64,000 bases of DNA, taken from assembly GCF_009870125.1 (NCBI RefSeq), contig NC_046679.1, positions 17,422,001 through 17,486,000 on the forward strand, in the 5' to 3' direction. Shown in pieces: positions 13,717 through 24,437 of the stretch. The notes beneath the pieces are model-generated. The model ran no database searches. It was not told the origin of the DNA and saw only the letters and a list, made by a program, of their open reading frames with translations. A program made the translations under genes and the position numbers. The number at the start of each line of letters is the position of its first letter. Position 1 is the first letter of the stretch. The DNA comes from Drosophila pseudoobscura (taxonomy: Eukaryota; Arthropoda; Insecta; Diptera; Drosophilidae).

Positions 13717-14794
13717 AACAACGACAACTTTGGAGAGTGCCGCCAATAGGCTTATCGGACGATAAGAGGGGAAATTGGCTGCAGGTTTCCCAGGTTTTGG
13801 GATCAGGATTATTTCAGCGCATTTCCACTGGGTAAGAAAGTGTCCAAGCTGGAAGCATTTGTTGATTATGTTGAGTAGAAGGTTTATTCCGTTGGTGGGC
13901 AGAGCTTTGATGGCAGAGACATCTATTCCGTGATACCCAGGAGATTTGGACACGTTAAGCTTTGCGATTTCCGATACCAGCTCCTCGCATTCGACCATAG
14001 AGATGGGGAGAGCCATTTGGTAGGGTATGTCGAGGAACTCGTCGCGAGATGAGAGCATCTTGAGAATGGAGAAAAAGCTTTCGATGTCAGAACGACACCA
14101 AGCTCCGTTGGCGTTCATTACCGGCTCCTTCCTTTTGACAGATCTTTTGGTTAATCTACATAGGTTGTGTTGAGGTAGTCCTGGCTACACATCTTCCAAG
14201 TATTGCTCCAGGGATTGTTTTCTCAGATGGTGAAGGAGCTCCTTGAGGGTTTTGGCGGCATTGTCCAGATCATCGCAGGTGAAGATTTCTGTTGTAGGGT
14301 CCAGGTTGTTCTGTAGCCATTGCTGATATCGTTCAATATTTGTGTTTTTACTGAATAGTCTGCTCCTTGCCGAGTTGGTGCTTGCTGGGATGTTGATAAG
14401 TAGCTTGACTGCGCAGTGATCTGAGCATAGCTCTATCACATTGCTGGTGTGGATTATATGCCTATCGATTCCCTTGGAGAGAGCAATATCAAGAACGTCT
14501 GGAAGCTTGTTAATGTCTGTGGGCCAGTAGGTGGGAACCCCGTCAGAGTGGCAGTCACTTTTTCTGTCGGTGATACATTTGTAGAGCGCTTTGCCCCTGG
14601 GGTTTCTAATCCGTGAGCCCCACCATGTGTGCTTGGAATTGAAGTCACCTCCAGCAATAAACCTCGGTCCAAGGCTGTCCAGAAACTCGTTAAAGGAGGC
14701 TTGCCCTATAAGGTGTCTTGGTGGACAGTGCACTGAAGCGATTGTAATGTCACCGGTCGGGCTGATGATTCTGACCTGAGCAGATTGGCCCCAA
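13717..14794 (-). mobile_element. Jockey-type LINE, family C fragment (EN and start of RT)
   Basis: One minus-strand frame runs from the H4-leader junction at 14794 to about 13728. The endonuclease part (14794-14188) has SVHCPPR, GGDFNSKHTWWGSR and CSDHCAVKLL; it lacks the N-terminal endonuclease half, so the copy is 5' truncated. A single in-frame TAG at 14185-14187 precedes the linker NANGAWCRSDIE and the RT start (KSPGYHGID, ILIPKPGKP, YRPISLLAALSK). The RT then ends at the family A 3'-end scrap. The protein differs clearly from families A and B, so it is a third LINE lineage. Confidence 0.85.
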
Positions 14795-15033
14795 ACGAAG
14801 AACGAATGCCATCCAAATTTTTTATCGCTTATATTTATACAAAACACCATCAAAACACGAGTAAGTCCGAATGATATGTGCATCTCGCTCGTGAAATGAA
14901 ATAGCATGCTTCGGCAACTCTCTCGTTTCAACCCTCCACCAGAAGAATGCTATATAAGTAAGTTGCGGCATGCCCGAGCGATTAGTACAAATTCAGACTT
15001 TGAAAGTGAATAGTGAAAATGGCCCGTACCAAG
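14795..15033 (+). promoter_or_regulatory. Orphan, inverted H3/H4 divergent histone promoter with H3 leader and five H3 codons
   Basis: This is nearly identical to the H3/H4 intergenic promoter of the array (compare 29771-29995) but reversed. The H4-side TATA (tatttata) is near 14830-14840 on the minus strand, and the H3-side TATA (ctatataag) is at about 14950 on the plus strand. GA motif, spacing and the H3 leader (acaaattcagactttgaaag) are all kept. ATG at 15019 followed by GCC CGT ACC AAG is the H3 start (MARTK); after that the H3 coding sequence is gone. On the H4 side homology stops about 13 bases beyond the expected start site, where LINE family C begins. Both core promoters look intact. 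Confidence 0.9.
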
Positions 15034-15103
15034 TGTGAACAGTGATAAAGAAAACAGTGCCTGGTCGTGGTAAAGGTGGCCAAGTGAAGTAAAGTGAAGT
15101 GAA
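15019..15103 (+). pseudogene. Chimera of histone leaders: H3 start, H2A leader/start, H2B leader
   Basis: After the five H3 codons (15019-15033), tgtgaacagtga and aaagaaaa match the H2A 5' leader. Then ctggtcgtggtaaaggtggc (15061-15080) and aagtgaag match the H2A coding start ([10 protein letters not shown]), with the H2A ATG region altered to gtgc. Next, taaagtgaagtgaa (15090-15103) matches the H2B leader. All pieces are in the sense direction. The surviving H3 ATG opens an eight-residue frame, MARTKCEQ, then TGA. The order suggests stepwise template switching or patchwork recombination among histone sequences. The H2B match is short and less certain than the H2A one. Confidence 0.8.
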
Positions 15104-15282
15104 GGACTAAAAGGAATAAGTGAAGAAAATCGCATATATTGCAACTCTAAAATCTGAACTTTTTAAAAATAGTGACATTGTGACATTGTGCAACTAAAAC
15201 CAATATACTGCTAGAAGCAGAGTGCCTCTACATATGTGATAAGCCGGAGAAAAGAGGCTTCACAGTGAAAAAATCGTACAAA
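15104..15282 (+). promoter_or_regulatory. 5' leader of LINE family A copy 2
   Basis: Non-coding sequence between the histone patchwork and ORF1, with a direct repeat gtgacattgtgacattgtg near 15172-15190. Only the last few bases (ggcttcacagtg) resemble the stretch before ORF1 in copy 1, so the two copies have unrelated leaders. Confidence 0.5.
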
Positions 15283-16849
15283 ATGGCAGCACATTCGGCA
15301 ACCAGTGACAATGTTAGGCTCGTTGACGAGGCAATGGAAGCCGAAAATGATAATGATAACGTGAAAAGGTCCAGAGCTGATTTATCAACCTCTGACAGTG
15401 ATTGCGAAAGTGATCTAATAAGTGATTGCGATACGGAACAAGATACCGTAATAATGGACTGCGATGAAAGGGATTCCATCATGGAAAAACTCAATTTTCT
15501 ACGTGCTGAGCACATTAAATACAAAAAATATATCGAAGCCGTAAACGCGACGCCAAAAACAACACCAAAACCCAAAAAAACGAAACCTGAGGATGTGAAG
15601 GAAAGTGAAGGTGCACCGACTACACCCAAAAAATAAAAAAAAGCTAGTGCAAGCAAACAAATTCCCAACACAAAACCCCAACAAACCATACCGGAGGATG
15701 TACAAAATAAGGAATTTCCTAAACTACCCACATCCACATCCAAAGCACCACCTAAGCCAATTCGTATACCAAAAAAGACGGTGATACCCACCAAAAATGG
15801 CAATAATGAAAAAGGTCTACCGGTCATAGTAACGTACCAGCAAAACGCCAAAGCCCTAACAACACTCCTGAAGGAATCATCAAACAAATTTACTCTCAAC
15901 ATCCTAAACAAAAACGTGATACATGTAAAGGTCTTCTCATTGGCAGATTTCAACCTAACTAAAGAGTTGTTGAACAAAAACAAAGTGTTGTACTATACCT
16001 TCACGCCTAAGCAAGTTAAGCCACACACAGTGATCTTAAGGAAACTACCACTTGAAGTGTACGATTCTGATGAAGTCAAGACAGCACTAGTTGAGGCCGT
16101 GCCTGAGCTAAACATCCTGTCAGTGAAGCCTTACAAGGAAAAGATGTGGATGGTTCAAGTGGAGAAAACTGAAAAAATAAACGAAATATTTAAAGTAACA
16201 ACACTCCTCAACTGCCGAATTAACATCGAGGGTTTCAAGCCGCACCCAAACGCAATTAAGCAATGTCACAATTGCCGACGGTTCTGCCATGTTGCCAGCA
16301 ACTGCAAAATGGCATTCCGCTGTGTCAAATGCACAAAAACACATGCTCCAGGGCAATGCACCTTAAAGAAAAAGGAAGACGGCCAAGAAGATACAACACA
16401 AAAAACCCAATGCGTGAACTGCTCTGGAAATCATACAGCCAATGCTAAAATCTGCCCAGTACGAATTGAGTACATCAAAAAAATGACCGAAAGGCGAAAC
16501 CACACCCAAAAAAAAAACAAACAAGTCCATCGCAACTGCAGCTGCAACTGTCCAGCTACAAAGCCGAATTGAAAAGGGACGAAGCTACGCTTCAGCAGCC
16601 AAAAGCAAGCCGACACCTACACAAGTGAAGGAAAACCCGAGACCACGCCAAGAAAAGAAACAGGCAAACAACGCCGGTTTTTCATTTGAACAACTCAACG
16701 GGGACTCTGTGGATGCATTTGGAAAAGATTTGGTTACCTGCTTCGACATCATGCAATCCTTAATTAAGAAATACCCAAACTCCAGCTCGGATAAAAAGGG
16801 AAAACAGCAATTGATTCTGGACTTCCTGATCCAAATCGCGCTCAACTAA
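15283..16849 (+). pseudogene. LINE family A copy 2 ORF1 (gag-like), broken
   Basis: ATG at 15283 (MAAHSATSDNVRL). Domain order is as in copy 1. The first ~60 codons differ at many sites and carry two extra residues (NDND), while everything after about 15471 is almost identical to copy 1. A TAA at 15634-15636 interrupts the Lys-rich linker where copy 1 has TCA (Ser). It is private to this copy. The A10 run at 16508-16517 carries the same frame change as in copy 1; the C-terminal part ends at the TAA at 16847-16849, immediately before the ORF2 ATG. Confidence 0.85.
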
Positions 16850-19318
16850 ATGCCAGTAAAAATCATGTTCCAAAACGTCAATGGCATCGTTCAACGGCGT
16901 AGGCGAAATGAACTTAACGAGCATCTAAACAAACACAGACCAGATCTGATGCTACTCGCTGAGCACAACCTGAGAAGTACGCACTCAGCCGGATTAACCA
17001 ACTACCAATTCGTGAGGCAACATGTAGCAAGCTTAGAATCCACGCAGAACAGCACAAGAAGCCCTGGAACAGCAGTAGCCATCTGCGTGAGAAATGGACT
17101 CAGTTACGAACGAGTGAAAATCGACCAAATGCAATACATCGAGGCTGTGGCAGTGCAGATATTCTATACAAACAGACGCAATTTAAGAACTGGATTAATT
17201 GAAATCTCACTCTACCTACGTCCCCAGCATCCTTTACTAAGCTCAGACTTGGACATTCTAATGCACTCGCTAGCTCAAATAGAGGATCATGAGCAACTCG
17301 TTATCGGATGTGATTTGAACGCGAAACACCCAGCCTGGAATAGGCCCACGTACCGTCCAGAACACATCAACACGTCAGGAATTAGCTTAGAGCGGTGGCT
17401 GGCAGACCAACCATTCCTAATTCTCCACCCAACCCAAGAACCCACACGTCCCAATCAGACAGGAGACTCCTCAATAGATTTTTTCCTAACTTCATCCTCA
17501 ACCCCAATAGACTACTCAACATTTACCTTCGGCTGCAAAACCATCAAAGACTTCCCATCAGACCACTTTGGAATAACCATAGACATAAATCTAGGACGGA
17601 ACCGACTAAACTACAACCCACCAAAATCGATACACAATTTTCAGAAAATAGACCCGATCCACTGAAACACAATAATTCTACAGAACCTAAGACACATCCC
17701 AAACACCCAAAACTTAAACACAGCTGACATAGATAACCACGTACATACTTTAACAAATGCAATAGCCAAAGCCCTTGACTCTGATGAGGCAATCCCAAAA
17801 ATAACCATAAACCCGAATAACCCAAACAAGCCGTTCACCCGACTTAGCAAACACTGCAATATGCCAATGCTAAAACATTTAGCAACACTATTCAACCACT
17901 GCCTAAACTTAGGATACTTTCCTTCCGAATGGAAGAACAGCAGAATCATCACCATTCACAAACCTGGATTAAATCCGCACAGCCTCCGAGCGTACAGGCC
18001 TATTGCTCTACTATCTGCAATAAGTCTGCTGCTGGAGAAAATAATAATGCAACAAATACAGAAGCACATGGACTCACATAGCACGTTGAAAGATACTCAG
18101 TATGGCTTCAGAGCGAAATTGTCAACCAACCATGCGTTCATCGCAGCAAACGATTTCATCTTTGAGAATTTATCCCACAAACGTGCTACAATAGCCTGTG
18201 CTCTGGACTTTGAGAAGGCTTTCGACACAGTCTGGACCAGCGGACTCATTTACAAGATGACCCAATTAAATTTCACCCCAGACATCACAAAAATAGTCCA
18301 TAATTATTTAACAAACCGCTCATTTCAGGTTAGCAGCCCAGAAGACTCGGATCTGTCCCTTATAAGGTCGATCCCAGCAGGGGTTCCACAAGGTTCACTG
18401 CTGGCACCCATCCTCTACAACATCTACCTGGCAGACATGCCCGAATACCAAGTCCCTACCGGCTCAACCACACAAATTAAAGCACTAATCTACGCCGATG
18501 ATATCCTGCTACTGGTATCTTCCGGTTCAATGGCCATCGCTGAAAGAGAGCTAAACGGGTACTTGAACATACTGTGCTACTACTTCACCAAATGGCATCT
18601 CAAGCTCAACGCAAGCAAATGCACCAGCTCAATCCTTAAGGGCCCACAATTGGGCTACCTGTACAGGAATGCGAGGAGATTCCAGCCCAGTCTGTTCATC
18701 TACGATAGACTGGCAATCAAATACGAAAAGCAGTTCAAGTACCTCGGTGTTGTCTACGGCGAATAACTGAACTTCAAGACACACACAGCAAATGCCCGAA
18801 GAAGAGCTTGTGCAATGATCCACAAGATCCAACACATATACAAGCCAATATCCTCCAATCAAGGGAACATCAGTCACATCACCAGAATCTGCGCTCTAGC
18901 CTTCAAAAAACTAATACAACCAGTTCTTATGTACGGCTATGTAGCGTGGATGAACATAAAGACTATCGAGATGGAAGAGCTGCGCCGGTTCGAAAGAAAA
19001 ATACTTCGCAAATCAATCGGCACTCAAAGCAGAGACGCATTGACGGGCCACTACATATCGAACAAGCGAACATTAACAAAAACAACAAGGATAGACAGAC
19101 TCATGTTCCAAATACTGGAGAAGCTGGTCGAAAGAGATAATACGATACAAACGGAAATACCCGCAAACTACCACACTGAGTTCCTCACCGCCCATCATTT
19201 AACCCATCTAATGGAAATGGGCATTATCTATGACGAAGACGAAAACCTCATCTTCCACCACAGAAGACATCGATCTCTAAGTCACGCCGACGGTCTGGTA
19301 TTCAATACCAGTCAATAA
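16850..19318 (+). pseudogene. LINE family A copy 2 ORF2 (endonuclease and reverse transcriptase), broken
   Basis: A single frame of 823 codons, including the terminal stop, has endonuclease and RT motifs as in copy 1 (YADD at about 18492-18503). It is interrupted by TGA at 17663-17665 and TAA at 18764-18766, the same two stops as in copy 1. Unlike copy 1 the C-terminus is complete: the post-RT region has LIQPVLMYGYVAW and MEELRRFERKILRKSIG, and the frame ends SLSHADGLVFNTSQ at 19318. From about 19128 on, the sequence departs from copy 1. Confidence 0.88.
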
Positions 19319-20476
19319 GCCACTCCCCGACCAACTGTAAATACTCCCCTCCACTCCACCCACCTTTATCCAGTAAAATAAGAATAGAATAAGCTTAGCA
19401 CGTAAAATTAGCCCATAAGATCTAAACCAAATCAAAAGTAAACTTTATCCAGGTTTTTATCTTAACCATTTTTCCTGGAAAACACCAAACCACTAGATAT
19501 TAACTATAACATAACCTAAACTAAAGATAAGATCTCTAATATAATATTAACCAAAAGACTAGCACCCTGATAAGCTTAAAGCGCAGAGTAAAATTACACA
19601 CATAAGATAAAGTAAGCTTGAACTTGTCACTCATGTAACACTATATAACTAAGCAGAAGCTGTGCTACTGTAATATGAAATATGACAATAAAAAAACGCT
19701 AAAAAAAACGTTCAAACACTTTTAAAAATGGTTGTTTATTTGTCAGAGAAATGTGGGGGGAGATATACATATGGGATACTTTGCTACAAACATAGGAGTG
19801 CATACAAAATACATACATACATATATGTGAAATGGAGTATATACATTGTAGATGTAGGGATATTCCAATTCTTATATATAGAACAACATGGATTGACAAA
19901 TATTTATCCATATGGCTATTTAACATTTGATTTTGTTTTGTGTATTTGTGTGTGTTTGCCTTGCGATCTCTTACCAATTGAGAATCTTTTACAGGCCGAG
20001 TTTACGATTGTGATTTATGGTATGGGTACATGATTTGTTTTGGTTGTAACAAATGATATCTTATATGTTAAAATTGTGATAAATTGTATGAAATTCCCCA
20101 TTGTGCGACGAATGGAGAAAATAGTTTAGCTTATAGGGAAAAAATTTACGAAAACCCTTATATATTCTTAGTTCTTGTATGATTCTGATTGTGATTATGC
20201 TCTGCAGAGTGTGCGTGCGTGCGGCAGGAGGGACTATGTACTTACAAACTAATGAGATGAGGGCGAAGGGGGAAACAGGATAGGGGGTAGTGTGAATGAA
20301 TGAATCTTATATATGTATATAACATATTAACAGGAGTTTTTTGTTTTGCTTTGTTTTGTTTTCAATTTAACATTTTTTGTACATACTTGTGTTTCATTGA
20401 CTAGTTTGTATCTTAGATTATGGGGATTCAGGCTTCTTAATTTTCGATGATAAAATATCAATTGATTGTCATTGTC

Positions 20477-23311
20477 CTATAGGATATGTTGCTGTTTCAG
20501 CGAGTCCAAGTTTTTACTTGTCAAATATTGTCGTTCGGCAGATAGTAGCGTTCTGCTCTGCACTGAGCTTTGTCGATTGTCTTTGAGTTCGAGTTGGGAG
20601 TTTTGATTTTTGTCCACAAATCGTTCGGTGATTTTCAAAGCCATGGCATCTATGCGCTTGGTGTTGGTCACTTTTTATTGTTGTTGTTTGTTGGTGATGC
20701 TGCCGTTGCTGGTGTTCCTCTGTTAGTATTGATTAATCCGAAATAACCGCTTACTATTGCCATTGTCGCTTGGCTTTGCTTAGTACTTGATCCAAATGTT
20801 TGTGGAAATTGATTTTGTATCTTAGATAATTTTTGATTTTTACTTGTACGCTGCCATTGATCGTAATCGATGGTCTATAGTTGCGTGCATTTCGAAATAG
20901 TCCCGCCTTCGATGGGCCCACAATCATGCAGCATTCGCATTTCGGCTCGTTAATTTTCAAACGCCATTTGCGGAAATAGTAGCATAGCTGGTCAATGTAC
21001 AGGTTGAGCTGTACATTCGCCGACACCTGACGCATGCCCGATGCCAGCAGCAGTATATCATCGGCGTATATGAGTGGCTGGATTTTGATCTGATTCATTG
21101 CGTTTTTCGATGGCGGCCGATAGTCGGGAAAATCAGCCAGATACAAATTGAACAGCATCGGTGCGAGCAGTGATCCCTGCGGCACACCGGCCGTTATATT
21201 CCGTCGCATCGACACGTTGCCACTACTCTGCGGACGTATGATGCGTATGATGTGGATTATATGATGGCTAAAACGATACTTTTGGATCATCTTGCATAGC
21301 AATCCGTTGATCCATACCGTATCGAATGCCTTCTCCAGGTCCAGGGCACATGTAATTGTTGGTCTTTTTCTGCTTAGATTGTCCGTTATGATGTTGTTGG
21401 CCACTGCCAGTGCATGGCTGGTCGAGTAACCATCGCGGAAGCCAAATTGATACACTTTCAGAATTCGCTGATCGATCACGTGCCGTTCAATGTGCCGCCG
21501 CAGCATCTTCTCAAAGAGATTGCTTACCGCCGACAGTACCGAGATCGGCCGATAGGCGAGCAATTTCTCACGTTTTATATTTGTCTTGGGTATCGGTTTA
21601 ACTCTGCCAATCTTCCACGCGGACGGATAGTGACCAATGTTATAGCAATGATTGAATATCATCGCCAGATGCCTCAACACCATGTTACAGTGGCGCAACA
21701 GAAAGTTACTGGTGCCGTCGTGTCCTTGGGATTTCTTGTTGTTTTTCCATTTCAACCATATTGACGAGCGTTCGTAAATCCATATTGTTGTTGTAGCCGC
21801 TGCTGCTGATCGGCTGGCCAATTACCATCTGCCGTTTGTGTTTCATTTAGTTGAATGATTGGCTGGTTCATATGGTTCATCGAAGTACCCATCAATTGTA
21901 TCGTTTACATGTGCCGTGTGCTGTCTCAGTCCCATGGTTGTCATCGATATGTCATCGTTTTGCTGATGAATTCGCTCGAAAGACCATGCCAGCGCGTTTA
22001 TCTTTTCAAAATCATCAGTGATGATTTTCGCCAATGGCAGATCGATCGCATTTAGTTCATCAACGGTCAGCTCAATGGCTGTATCGATTGTGTTGTTGCT
22101 ACTACTATTGTTGTTGTTACTGTTACTCAACGATCTGATGCTCATCTTGGACGGATCGAGTGTTGTGATCTGTTTTTCAATATTTTTCAATTTAGCAAAT
22201 TTAATTTGCTGATTAATGTCCTTGGTGATGATGGCGATCAGGTGTTTAACATAGGACCTACACTGTTCCGTAAGACGGCCATGCATACGGTGCAGTCCAT
22301 GTCTGAGTAGTTTCTTGCACGCAATCAACTCGTGACAATATTTACCAAGTCGAATCGTTTTACGTGCCGTTCGTGTGCGCGCAAATGTTTCAGTATCGTT
22401 GCGTTCCACTTGATCGTATCGATTCGGTTGAACAGGCTATATTCGATCGGATCACAGTACTGGAAATGTCGGCCATTTAAATCGAGCCGTAACTCGATCC
22501 TAAGATGATCCGATGGGAATTCATCAAGGGTGGCCGCACAGCCAACACCGTGACCCAGCCCCGGATCATAATCATCCACACCCAGTTCTGCATCGATGAT
22601 CGGCAGATCCGTGGTGCATATAAACACATCAATCGATGCATCGATGGCATTGCTGTTGTTTTTACTAATTGGGTTACGCCTCGTCGGCTCACAGCTCGGG
22701 TACAATATCAAGTTGGTCTGCTTGCCCAGCCAATCGAACAGTAATCGTCCGTTTTTGTTAATATGCTTCGGATCGTAGAATGGCCGATGCCAGCTTGGGT
22801 GTTTAGCGTTCAGATCGCCGCCGATAATAGTTGGCGTATCGTTGGCATTTTTGTTCAGTGTATCCATAATCGTGTTGAGATCACTGGCCAGCAGCGGATC
22901 TCTCGGTCTCAAATAGAGTCCTACCACGACAATGGTTGCCATCGATTGCACTGGTGCTGTTGTTGCTGTTGCTTGTGTTGGTTTCGTATGAATTTTTAGG
23001 ATCAATGCCTCGAGGAAACGCAACGATGCAAGCGGTTTGATGGTTGAACAGTTGACATTTTTGCGCACACAAATGCCAACTGAGCCGCCACGCGTACCCA
23101 AGCCGCTACGATTCCCGATGTCCGTTGCCAACTGTGTTTGCCTCACGAACGCGTAATGATCCAAATACACCCGATGACGCTCCAAGAGCCGGTGTTCAAT
23201 GACAATCAGAATGTCTGGTTGGTGTTTGTTCAACAGTGCATTTAATTTGATTCGTTTATGCTGCGCTATCAGCGAGTTGACATTCTGGGCGAGAATCTTT
23301 AATTTAGTCAT
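20477..23311 (-). pseudogene. LINE family B ORF2 (endonuclease and reverse transcriptase), broken
   Basis: ATG at 23311. The endonuclease (23311-22400) shows AQNVNSL, GGDLNAKHPSWHR, DASIDVFI and PSDHLRIEL. A frame change near 22330-22410 leads to the EN-RT linker with IITDDFEKINALAWSFERI. A stop at about 21843 precedes the RT, which has YRPISVLSAVSN, DLEKAFDTVW, GVPQGSLLAPM and PLIYADDILLL. Further stops break the post-RT region (20754 and beyond), where 20671-20477 retains a recognisable tail. Protein motifs are close to family A, but nucleotide divergence is large. Confidence 0.8.
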
Positions 23312-23925
23312 TCGATGTTGGCATTAGTGTCATTGGCGGTGGTGGTCGAGGTGGCTGCCGCTATTTGGAATGCCAGATCAAGCATAATGCTTTGCTTTTG
23401 CTCATGTGTATTCAGTTTGGGATCATAATTCCGAGTGGTCTCTTTGACAATCTGTATAAATTGTGTGAAATTCATGCCAAATATGTTCATGGCGTCTCGA
23501 TTTAGATCGGCCATGATCGATAACGGTGATGTCGACGATTGCAATCGGTTATTGACCGTGTGCTGTCTCAGCGCTTGGCTAATTGTGATTGTTGATGGTG
23601 TATTTTTGTTTTTGTTATTGTTGTTGTTATTATTATTATTATTATTAGCGGCCCGTTTGCCATTGGTGTTTGTGTTTGTGTTTGCGCTAGTGCTGGCATT
23701 GACTCCTTTAAGGAGCGATGCGAACGTTTTACCCTTGCGTATTGCCGATATGACGTCGGTTTTTCGTATTTGTCGTTCCGTTGTTGTTGATGTTACCATT
23801 CTATTCGCATTTAGTTTTGCTTTATGTTCATTTTGGCGTTGCAGTGTCGCCAAACGAATTGGGCATATTTTAGCGTTTGCCGTATGCGCCCCCTTACAGT
23901 TGACACACTGGACAATCGGCGTTTC

Positions 23926-24003
23926 ATTAGCGTTAGCGTTAGCGTTAGCGTTAGCGTTAGCGTTAGCGTTAGCGTTTGCGTTAGCGTTTGCGTTTGCGTT
24001 TGC
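23926..24003 (-). repeat. Hexanucleotide (gcgtta/gcgttt)n tract inside family B ORF1
   Basis: About a dozen tandem six-base units, gcgtta grading to gcgttt, coding Asn-Ala repeats between zinc-knuckle motifs. Confidence 0.9.
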
Positions 24004-24221
24004 CGTTTGCTCGTCACGTTTCTTGATCCGGCATTGGCCCGGCTGATGTTGTTCAATACATTTGATACATCGATATGCTAACTTACAATTGCTTGCCGAG
24101 TGTGTGAAACGCTGGCCATTGTTTGGTTTTAATCTTTCGACTGTAATCCGACAATTTAGTAGACTTTTCATTTTCATCAGTTTGCCAATCTGTTCGATGG
24201 CAGCATTGGTATTGGTATTGT

Positions 24222-24437
24222 GGCGCGGTTCTTGGTTTTACTTTTATTAACTTCTTTATTTTACGTCTTTTTTATCTTCTTGTCGATCGTCGAATTAATT
24301 GCCTCCGACTTATCGCAGTATCATATCGCATCAAACCTATCGCATAAAACCTATCGCATAAAACCTATCGGGATCGGGGTTAATATCGGTAAGGGCTAAT
24401 ATGGGGTTGGTTAGGGTTAATATGGGGTTGCCTTACA
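24222..24437. mobile_element. 216-bp insertion in family B ORF1 with 7-bp flanking repeats
   Basis: gtattgt occurs on both sides (24215-24221 and 24438-24444). Insert plus one repeat is 223 bp, which exactly accounts for the frame difference of ORF1 on its two sides. The insert has three tandem copies of about 14 bp (cctatcgcataaaa) near 24335-24369 and telomere-like g-rich words (ggttagggttaatatgggg) near 24400. No terminal inverted repeats or poly(A) are seen; the class is unknown. Confidence 0.65.

Larger units (their letters stand above)
15104..19705 (+). mobile_element. Jockey-clade LINE, family A copy 2 (both ORFs and 3' end)
   Basis: Contains ORF1, ORF2 and a 387-bp 3' UTR ending in an A-rich tail (aataaaaaaacgctaaaaaaaa, about 19685-19708). 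It lies downstream of an H3 promoter in the sense orientation. No target-site duplication could be recognised. Its 3' end abuts, tail to tail, the 3' end of family B. Confidence 0.9.

Noticed and set aside
12933-13835. 300-codon plus-strand frame opposite family A ORF1
   Set aside because: Shadow of the Lys-rich ORF1; the mirrored frame occurs in copy 2.
24330-24430. Possible telomeric repeat array (ggttagggtta words)
   Set aside because: Only one or two words, not a tandem TTAGGG array, and flies do not use this repeat; it belongs to the 216-bp insertion.
24222-24437. Intron in family B ORF1
   Set aside because: A GT-AG pair cannot be placed so that the frame is restored, whereas a 7-bp duplicated insertion explains the frame exactly.
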